Source: Pseudomonas mucoides
GTDB taxonomy: Bacteria; Pseudomonadota; Gammaproteobacteria; Pseudomonadales; Pseudomonadaceae
Assembly (NCBI RefSeq): GCF_015461845.1
Contig: NZ_JACOPW010000001.1
Location: forward strand, 682,001 to 746,000
Reading direction: 5' to 3'
Length of the DNA stretch: 64,000 nucleotides
Below the pieces are notes generated by a model. The model saw only the letters and a list, made by a program, of their open reading frames with translations, was not told the origin of the DNA and made no database searches. Position numbers and translations under genes: made by a program. This document shows positions 42,665 through 48,786 of the stretch, piece after piece. Every line of letters starts with the position of its first letter. The stretch's first letter is position 1.

Positions 42665-44047
42665 ATGGCGGACGTCTATATCATATATGCCAAAGAAAAT
42701 AGCAAGACAGCGCTGAAGGTTCGCGATCTCCTCTCCGCGTCCTGGAGCGTGTGGCTAGACGATTTGATAGTTGGCGACTTCAGTGTCGCGATTACAGAAA
42801 ATCTCAAAGAAGCGAAATGCGTCGTTGCTCTATATTCCTCATTTGCTCACAAGCACACCATCACTGGCGAGTTGAGCTTGGCAGAAAAATATCAAAAGAA
42901 GGTCGTCCCTCTCATTTTGGATGACAGTGATCCGCCGTACCCATATGGTCACTTCAGCAGTGTTGATTTCCGGTCATGGCAGGGCGAAGCAGATCACTCA
43001 TGCTTTCAGTTGCTGCAGAAGAAAATCGGGCTCGTTGTACCTCCTCAGGGTAAGCCCGTCCGGTTAGCCACGATAGCTGACGGTGCGCTTGCCCTTCCTA
43101 ATGTCTTCATGTCTGTTTCGTCACACGAGACACAGTTCGATCCCGTAGAAGCGTTGGAAGCATTAACGGTGTATCCGACGCGCTCGATTCTTGTTTCTGC
43201 CTATGACCTGGTTAATTCTGAATCGCGACACAAGATGATTGCTGAAATAACGACCTATCGAGACCTAGGCGGTTTTGTTCTCATCGACTCGGGCAATTAT
43301 GAGGCTTACCGCCTGAATGACAAACAGTGGAAGCCATCGAACCTGAAGCGCGCGCTAACCGATACGCCACACGATTGGGCGTTCTGTTTTGACAACATGA
43401 CCCCCAGTGACAAATTCGAAGTGGCGGTCAGGCAGGTCATAAAAGCAGTGGAGCGCGACGCCAAGCACACCTCTGCTCCGGTGCTACCCATCATTCACGT
43501 CAAGCAGACCCCTAAGGGGCTCGAAAGACTTCCTCGGATCGTCAGGGCGATATCCGAGCACCTGCAACCGCCTATCATCGCCATTCCGGAAAGGGAACTG
43601 GGTGCGGGCCTTGCGCAGCGTGCATTGACTGTCAGACATATCAGGGATGAACTGGACAAGCTGCCCTATTATCAACCCATTCATCTACTGGGCACTGGAA
43701 ACCCGTGGAGCATTGCACTACTGGCGGCCGCTGGCGCGGACACGTTCGACGGTCTTGAGTGGTGTCGGTTTGCGGTAGATCCTGAGCTTGAGCGGCTTCA
43801 CCACTTCCAACACTTCGACTTTTTCAAAACGAAAAGGATCCGAAGTGAATTTATGGATAGGGTGATGGCAAACAACAACATAGGCTACGCAGGCAAGGTT
43901 GCGTTCCACAATCTAGAGTATTATGCGGAGTTTGGCCGAATCATGCGTGACATGTATTCGAAAGGCCGCGAAGAACCGTTCGCCATGGGAGTTACCGGCA
44001 TGAAAAGCGCCGAGCTTCGATCGCTATTCCCAGGAATTTTTCTATGA
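42665..44047 (+). CDS. TIR domain fused to a TGT/DpdA-like domain (Cap10-like)
   Basis: A 460-residue fusion. Residues 1-125 form a TIR domain ('VYIIYAKENSKTALKVRDLL', 'WLDDLIVGD', 'CVVALYSS', with a Glu in 'TITGELSLAEKY' in the place of the TIR catalytic Glu). Residues about 140-455 resemble tRNA-guanine transglycosylases and DpdA: Asp208 in 'LIDSGNYEAY' and Asp362 in 'DTFDGLEWCR' sit where TGT carries its catalytic acids. The Cys-rich zinc motif of tRNA TGT is missing. TGT-like Cap10 is part of type IV CBASS. The substrate is unknown: DNA, RNA or a modified protein. It overlaps the OGG gene by four bases. Confidence 0.78.
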   Translation: MADVYIIYAKENSKTALKVRDLLSASWSVWLDDLIVGDFSVAITENLKEAKCVVALYSSFAHKHTITGELSLAEKYQKKVVPLILDDSDPPYPYGHFSSVDFRSWQGEADHSCFQLLQKKIGLVVPPQGKPVRLATIADGALALPNVFMSVSSHETQFDPVEALEALTVYPTRSILVSAYDLVNSESRHKMIAEITTYRDLGGFVLIDSGNYEAYRLNDKQWKPSNLKRALTDTPHDWAFCFDNMTPSDKFEVAVRQVIKAVERDAKHTSAPVLPIIHVKQTPKGLERLPRIVRAISEHLQPPIIAIPERELGAGLAQRALTVRHIRDELDKLPYYQPIHLLGTGNPWSIALLAAAGADTFDGLEWCRFAVDPELERLHHFQHFDFFKTKRIRSEFMDRVMANNNIGYAGKVAFHNLEYYAEFGRIMRDMYSKGREEPFAMGVTGMKSAELRSLFPGIFL

Positions 44048-44742
44048 CCACTTATAGCGCTGAAGCGCTCTGCAGAGCTGTCGCTGCGGTCTGTCCAGAT
44101 ATTCGCACACGCATCGAAGCCGGCGCAGTGTCTGACGAGCGTCATCTATGGTGGGAGCTTTCTTGCTGCATTCTCAGTAGCCAGGTCCCCTACCCGCTCG
44201 CTATGGCAGCCGCCGATGCCATCGATGAACGTGGCTATCTTTATCACAACAAACAACACAGCGAGCACCTTGCCGAGAAATTGTTTGAAGTGCTCAGAAC
44301 CCCTCTCGTTGTCGACGGCAAAATGCGCACTTACAGGTTTCCCAGGGCAAAAGCCGGTCACTTAGCGTCCACGTGGGCGGCCGTAGCAAGCATTGGCGGC
44401 TCACTCAAGGCGCTGATCAGTGGTGACGTCAGTGATGTACGCGCGTGGCTAGTGGCCCATGCATCCGGTATGGGGCCCAAGCAAGCCAGTATGTTTTTGC
44501 GCAATTGCGGGGTTACTTATGACTTGGCAATCCTTGATCGGCACGTGCTCAATTACATGTCTGCTCAGGGGATATATTCAGGCACTCAGGTATCCATATC
44601 CGGATTGAATCAGTATGGCAGGCATGAAGACAGGCTTCGTGACCATGCCCGGGAAATGGATTGCCCGGTTGGTCTTTTGGATTGGGCCATATGGATCGTT
44701 ATGCGCGTTGCAAATCGCAAGCAGGAGGCTGTTTTAGTATGA
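44044..44742 (+). CDS. OGG-like HhH-GPD DNA glycosylase (Cap11-like)
   Basis: A 232-residue glycosylase of the 8-oxoguanine family. The helix-hairpin-helix and active site are 'ASGMGPKQASMFLRNCG' (catalytic Lys at about 146) followed by 'YDLAILDRHVLNYM' (Asp at about 165), close to archaeal and Ogg2 enzymes. Both catalytic residues are present, so activity on a base is plausible. OGG-like Cap11 occurs in type IV CBASS. It overlaps both neighbours by four bases (ATGA), so it is translationally coupled with the TIR-TGT and QueC-like genes. Confidence 0.82.
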   Translation: MTTYSAEALCRAVAAVCPDIRTRIEAGAVSDERHLWWELSCCILSSQVPYPLAMAAADAIDERGYLYHNKQHSEHLAEKLFEVLRTPLVVDGKMRTYRFPRAKAGHLASTWAAVASIGGSLKALISGDVSDVRAWLVAHASGMGPKQASMFLRNCGVTYDLAILDRHVLNYMSAQGIYSGTQVSISGLNQYGRHEDRLRDHAREMDCPVGLLDWAIWIVMRVANRKQEAVLV

Positions 44743-45341
44743 GTATCGTGACACTGGTTTCCGGAGGCCTAGACTCTACGCTCGTCGCCAAGTTGGCACA
44801 GGAGCAAGGCCTGCAGATATTTCCACTCTTTGTAGATTATGGTCAACGCGCCCGCGACCGAGAGCTCGCAGCCTGCAAGCTGGCCATGCAGAAGCTTGGA
44901 CTTCCTGAGCCCGAAATTGCCGGTCTGTCGGGATTTGGCAGGTTGATTCGCTCGGGACTCACCGACCCGACCTTGCACATCATTGACGACGCCTTCACTC
45001 CCGGCCGGAACATGCTTTTTCTGTTGACCGCCGCCGCTTACGCCCATCAGAAAAACGCCGATGCGATCTCCATCGGATTGCTTCACGAAAGCACCAGCCT
45101 TTTTCCTGATCAGACCTCCGGATTCCTCGAGGAGGCTGAGCGCATGATAACTCTATGCATGGGCCGGAATATCAAGGTGCTTGCACCGCTCTCATCGTTC
45201 ACCAAACCTGACGTCGTGACGCTGGCAGCCGAGAAAGGCATCTCTCAGACCTACTCGTGCCACCTGGGTGAAGAACAGCCGTGCGGCAACTGTATCGCCT
45301 GCAACGAATTCAAATTTGAGGGTGCCAATGATGGGCGGTAG
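44739..45341 (+). CDS. QueC-like PP-loop enzyme (Cap9-like)
   Basis: A 200-residue QueC homologue, shorter than housekeeping QueC (about 220-230). The PP-loop 'SGGLDST' is at residues 8-14, 'FTPGRNMLFLLTAAAYA' at 86-102 and a complete zinc site of four Cys (174, 182, 185, 188). QueC makes 7-cyano-7-deazaguanine (preQ0) from 7-carboxy-7-deazaguanine with ATP and ammonia. No other queuosine genes are nearby, which points to a defence paralogue of the type IV CBASS Cap9 kind; those have been reported to attach a deazaguanine to a protein N-terminal glycine. It overlaps the downstream TIR gene. Confidence 0.85.
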   Translation: MSIVTLVSGGLDSTLVAKLAQEQGLQIFPLFVDYGQRARDRELAACKLAMQKLGLPEPEIAGLSGFGRLIRSGLTDPTLHIIDDAFTPGRNMLFLLTAAAYAHQKNADAISIGLLHESTSLFPDQTSGFLEEAERMITLCMGRNIKVLAPLSSFTKPDVVTLAAEKGISQTYSCHLGEEQPCGNCIACNEFKFEGANDGR

Positions 45342-45798
45342 CAGCACAGGTGGATGGAGCCGACTCGGTGATGTCAGGTCACTGGAGCAAAAAGCCAAGG
45401 CTGCTCTAAATGAGGGCAAGCGCAACGTGTTCATCAGTTTTGCCACTGAGGACATGGCTGAGGTCAATCTGCTCAGGGGACAGGCAAAAAACGATAACAA
45501 TGACATCGAGTTCAATGATCATTCAGTCCGCGAACCCTACGACAGTGAGCAGGCGGAGTACATCAAGCGCAAGATCGCCGAGCGCATCAACCGCTCATCT
45601 ATCACTGTGGTCTTCATTTCCAAGGACACTGCCCAGAGCAAGTGGGTGAAATGGGAGGTAGAAAAGAGCCTAGAGCTTGGCAAGAAGGTTGTAGCTGTGC
45701 ATTCCGGTAAGCAGTTCGGCGCAGCTGAGCCTAAATGGGTATCGGAACACAAGATCAAAACCGTACCCTGGTCGAAGCTCTCCGACGAGCTTAAATAA
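45331..45798 (+). CDS. TIR protein with Met-Gly-Gly N-terminus, putative QueC target and effector
   Basis: A 155-residue TIR-like (MTH538/ThsB-type) protein. Strand 1 'NVFISFATEDMAEVNLL' is at about 32-48, and 'SKWVKWEVEKSLELGKK' carries the conserved Glu at about 109. TIR domains of this type cleave or process NAD+. Two ATGs are adjacent, at 45328 and 45331. GAGGG lies 8 bases before the second and only 5 before the first, which favours 45331 and the N-terminus MGGSSTGGW. Met removal would expose glycine. The first 30 residues are a Gly/Ser-rich leader. The start lies inside queC, so the two are coupled. Confidence 0.8.
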   Translation: MGGSSTGGWSRLGDVRSLEQKAKAALNEGKRNVFISFATEDMAEVNLLRGQAKNDNNDIEFNDHSVREPYDSEQAEYIKRKIAERINRSSITVVFISKDTAQSKWVKWEVEKSLELGKKVVAVHSGKQFGAAEPKWVSEHKIKTVPWSKLSDELK

Positions 45799-45875
45799 GC
45801 TGCCGGCAGGAAGGTGTTTAGCTTCTGAAACTAGCGCCCTACTCCTGCCAGTAGTCGTTCGCACGCGAGGCGCTG

Positions 45876-46742
45876 TCAGTTGTCCTTCCTTGCCTCCCAC
45901 TGAGTGTGCTCACGAGAAAATGCGTTCTCAGCGTCACCTACAAATGTCGACAAATGCTCATCTTTTTTCAGCTCATCGGCCTGTTCACGTATAAGCGTAA
46001 TCTCATGCGCAGTCAGTGCGTAAGACGCCGATAGCTCAGTGAAGCGTTTTGCCTGCATCCACGTCAGAATACTTGCTGCAACAGCGATCAGCACGTCAGT
46101 CGGAAAGTATTGGTATTCCACGTTGGCGATCTTGATCAGCGCACATCCAAAAGCGATGGCGTTAACGGCGATCAATGTAATGAAGAAATACTTGGCGGCC
46201 TGGGCGTTGAAGTTAGCTTTACGTGAATACCATCCCAGTTGGTCGTTGATCCGGGATTCGATGTACGTATCGCGCCGGGTTTCGAAATCACCGGCCCTCA
46301 TCAGCTTCATCTTGTACGTAATTTGCTGGGCCGGCAGATGCGTGAGCAGCTTGTTCGACACGCCTGGGTTTTGCTCAACTACTTGCGTAAGCTTTGCCAG
46401 CAAATGCTTCTTGGCCGCCTCGTCGCTTTCATGAAAAGGCTCTGCGCGGGACACGTAGCGCCACACCATGGTTTTGATTGATTCGGCGACGGCACGCCCC
46501 GAATACCAAAGCCGCTCAGGCCGCTGTGTCGCCAAATACACAGAGCTGGCTAATGCGCCGGCTAAAAGAGCCGCCTGCAGGGCCGCTGCACCCCAGTGAG
46601 GATAATTGATAACCGAGACGACTGCGGCCACCACCAACAGCGCCAGGTTAGTGAGCAGCGCGGCAAGAAAATGCTTCTGAGCGGAACCCGACAGCTCATC
46701 GGCGGCCTGATAGAGACCAGGGAAATCAGAAATCTGCATCAA
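45876..46742 (-). CDS. SLATT-domain membrane protein
   Basis: A 288-residue protein with two pairs of membrane helices (about 26-48 and 50-72; 185-206 and 215-235). The layout 'W...ALLVVAAVV ... YSGRAVAESIKTMVWRYVSRAEPF' fits the SLATT family, pore-forming-type effectors predicted in nucleotide-linked conflict systems. It is last in the minus-strand operon, and its ATG overlaps the TIR stop by four bases. A role in membrane disruption on infection is inferred from the family. Its stop converges on the plus-strand operon 77 bases away. Confidence 0.8.
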   Translation of the reverse strand: MMQISDFPGLYQAADELSGSAQKHFLAALLTNLALLVVAAVVSVINYPHWGAAALQAALLAGALASSVYLATQRPERLWYSGRAVAESIKTMVWRYVSRAEPFHESDEAAKKHLLAKLTQVVEQNPGVSNKLLTHLPAQQITYKMKLMRAGDFETRRDTYIESRINDQLGWYSRKANFNAQAAKYFFITLIAVNAIAFGCALIKIANVEYQYFPTDVLIAVAASILTWMQAKRFTELSASYALTAHEITLIREQADELKKDEHLSTFVGDAENAFSREHTQWEARKDN

Positions 46743-47218
46743 GGAACCTCATAGCCGAGTTTTTGATACACGGCTGGCGGATAGAAATAGTTGCCACGCT
46801 CACTTGCCGTGGGGTTCGCCAGGGCATGAGCAATAATGGCAGGGGAATACGGGACGAACACTGCCCCAACGTCCTGCAGGATGGGAGGGCAAAGATCAGC
46901 ATTCACCTGGCGGGCTCCGTCCAGGTTGATGCCGATGAGCTTGCACCCCTTCTCTATCGCTACCTGTATCTCCCAACGCACGTATTTGTGTTTCGAACGC
47001 GTGTCCCTGCCAATCAGCAGTGCGAAGGTGCCGGCCATATCAATCCTTTCCCGGCATTTGCGCTTGATGTAATCCTCGTCTTCCGAGTTCAACGCCATGT
47101 TCAACTGGCAGTCGGCGAAATCAAAATCGATCCGAGTGTTTTTCTTCCACGCCCCCATCAGTTCATACATGTGTCGGTCTGTGCTGCTGAAGCCGACGAA
47201 TGTTCTGGGCAACCCCAT
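46739..47218 (-). CDS. TIR-like protein of the SLATT operon
   Basis: A 159-residue TIR-like (ThsB/DUF1863-type) protein. I start it at ATG 47218 (AGGA 8 bases before), giving MGLPRTFVGFSSTDRHMYELM; the frame is open another 17 codons upstream without a better site. 'YVRWEIQVAIEKGCKLIGINLDG' includes the conserved Glu of TIR domains. The paired SLATT gene suggests a sensor-effector couple: the TIR makes a nucleotide signal, SLATT responds. This protein also starts Met-Gly. Confidence 0.8.
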   Translation of the reverse strand: MGLPRTFVGFSSTDRHMYELMGAWKKNTRIDFDFADCQLNMALNSEDEDYIKRKCRERIDMAGTFALLIGRDTRSKHKYVRWEIQVAIEKGCKLIGINLDGARQVNADLCPPILQDVGAVFVPYSPAIIAHALANPTASERGNYFYPPAVYQKLGYEVP

Positions 47219-47273
47219 TTCGCTGTTCCTTTCTTGAAGTCGTTGGTTGAGCATTGTCGATAACCTCAAACGG

Positions 47274-48530
47274 TCAGTGCTGAGACGGGGCCACCGCTGC
47301 GAGCCGTTTCTCTCGGGTTGCTAACACGTGACTTTTGCCCGCCTGATAAGTATCAACCTCCCATTGAGCAATGAAGGCTCCCATAAAATGATTCTCGAAC
47401 GTCTCGGCTTGCGTGGCGTCTCCGACCGCAAAATAGCAGTTGGCCAAAGTCGCATACACCCAGCGTCTGTCGCTGCGTTCAATGAAATCGGGAGACTCCA
47501 GCACAGGCAACAGAATCCTCAAAATCGCTTCACGGATTTTCTGCGCGCACATGAAGTCGAACATTCTCTCCGCGTCTTCTGTTTGTATTTGCGCTCGAAA
47601 CTCGAAGCACAGCGCAAGGTTTTCGCCGTTGTAATAGTCACGCTTGACCTCAAAGCCTCGGCGATAAAAAGCAATGGCGGAGTCAAGTGAAGCTCTATCA
47701 CCCTCAAGCAGCCAGATTCGCTTGACGATCGCTCCCGCAATGCCAACAGTCTCGGGGTCATTCGAGCTTTCAGGATTGAGGGGGCTAAGCACTTCCATGG
47801 CAGCTCGCAGCGCGGCGAGCTCATTAGGAATCTTTGACTTATAGGTGCTCAGTGCAAGCTTTTGCAAAATATCAGGCTCACCAGGCTTCATATCCCTTGC
47901 AGCAGCAAACTCTACGCTGGCAGCATGATGTTGACTCTGCCGCATCAACTTTTCACCTTCGCGCATGTGATGAAAAAGTCGTTGTTGAGCGGCTTCTACT
48001 TCATCGACCAACTCTTCAAACTCTTCATCCGACATACTCGGCGAGCGCAACCTGGGCAGGAACGTATAAACTGGACTGTCGATAGCCTGGGCGGCCATCA
48101 CGGCCTCAATCAGGTTACCCAGGGCCTCCGTGGCGCGCCGCGCCTCACGTGCAAGAATGTCCTCACCAAAATGCGAATACTGGAAAGTGCTGATGTGATT
48201 GAGGTCAAAGTACAGCTTGCCCTTGTCCTCGCTCATGACGATGGTCGAATTCGGTCTCAGCGCGTGACGTACTCCCAGTTCGTAGACGGCGTTTACGTTT
48301 CCCGTGGAAATATCGGCGATGACCAGATCAGCCCTGAGCAGCAGGTCGTACATTTTTACGTCGATAAGTCCCGACTGCATGATCTCGTCAGCCCGAACGC
48401 AGCGTAAGCCGCGGCTGGTGACAGCGGGCTCGATAATCGTTTCGTACGTTGCATTCAGGTCGAGCGTGCGACCAGACTCATACTCGGTTTTCTTGCCATA
48501 CCCCATCACGACAAAGCATAACTTCATCAC
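47274..48530 (-). CDS. Deoxyribosyltransferase/TIR-like domain fused to TPR repeats
   Basis: A 418-residue protein. Residues 1-125 form a nucleoside 2-deoxyribosyltransferase/TIR-like fold ('KLCFVVMGYGKKTEYESGRTLDLNATYETII', 'ADLVIADISTGNVNAVYELGVRHAL'); the ELGVRHA block holds the usual catalytic Glu. The rest is helical, TPR-like ('AASVEFAAARDMKPGEPDILQKLAL', 'DSAIAFYRRGFEVKRDYYNGENLAL'), as in the DUF4071/TPR_S group. It is the first gene of the TIR-SLATT operon, with 55 bases to the TIR start. Such fusions have been predicted to sense a trigger via the TPRs and act on nucleotides. ATG ATG at the start. Confidence 0.78.
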   Translation of the reverse strand: MMKLCFVVMGYGKKTEYESGRTLDLNATYETIIEPAVTSRGLRCVRADEIMQSGLIDVKMYDLLLRADLVIADISTGNVNAVYELGVRHALRPNSTIVMSEDKGKLYFDLNHISTFQYSHFGEDILAREARRATEALGNLIEAVMAAQAIDSPVYTFLPRLRSPSMSDEEFEELVDEVEAAQQRLFHHMREGEKLMRQSQHHAASVEFAAARDMKPGEPDILQKLALSTYKSKIPNELAALRAAMEVLSPLNPESSNDPETVGIAGAIVKRIWLLEGDRASLDSAIAFYRRGFEVKRDYYNGENLALCFEFRAQIQTEDAERMFDFMCAQKIREAILRILLPVLESPDFIERSDRRWVYATLANCYFAVGDATQAETFENHFMGAFIAQWEVDTYQAGKSHVLATREKRLAAVAPSQH

Positions 48531-48786
48531 AGCGATCTCTTACTCGCAAAAATGTTTGATCAAAATCGCGGCTGTCTATCGATCCTGTTCGAGCACAAGC
48601 TAAGCCCATGCAAGGCTCATTGATGAGCCCTCGAAAGATATGAAGCAACCACGAATTCGATCTCCGGCAAAAGGGCAAATCTGAATCGTGCGACGCACAT
48701 AGAGCATTGTTTTGAGGTCTGTCAGGCCAACGGCGGCTAAGGCAGACAACGGGGCTATCCCTACCATCTGGCGGATGATTTTTAGA

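Noticed and set aside
44739..45341. QueC-like gene as the host queuosine enzyme
   Set aside because: It is short, has no queD, queE or queF neighbours, and is translationally coupled to an OGG-like and a TIR gene on a mobile element.
45331..47218. Classical Thoeris (ThsA/ThsB) made of the TIR proteins
   Set aside because: The TIR proteins are ThsB-like, but no ThsA-like sirtuin/SLOG effector is present; SLATT and QueC genes are there instead.
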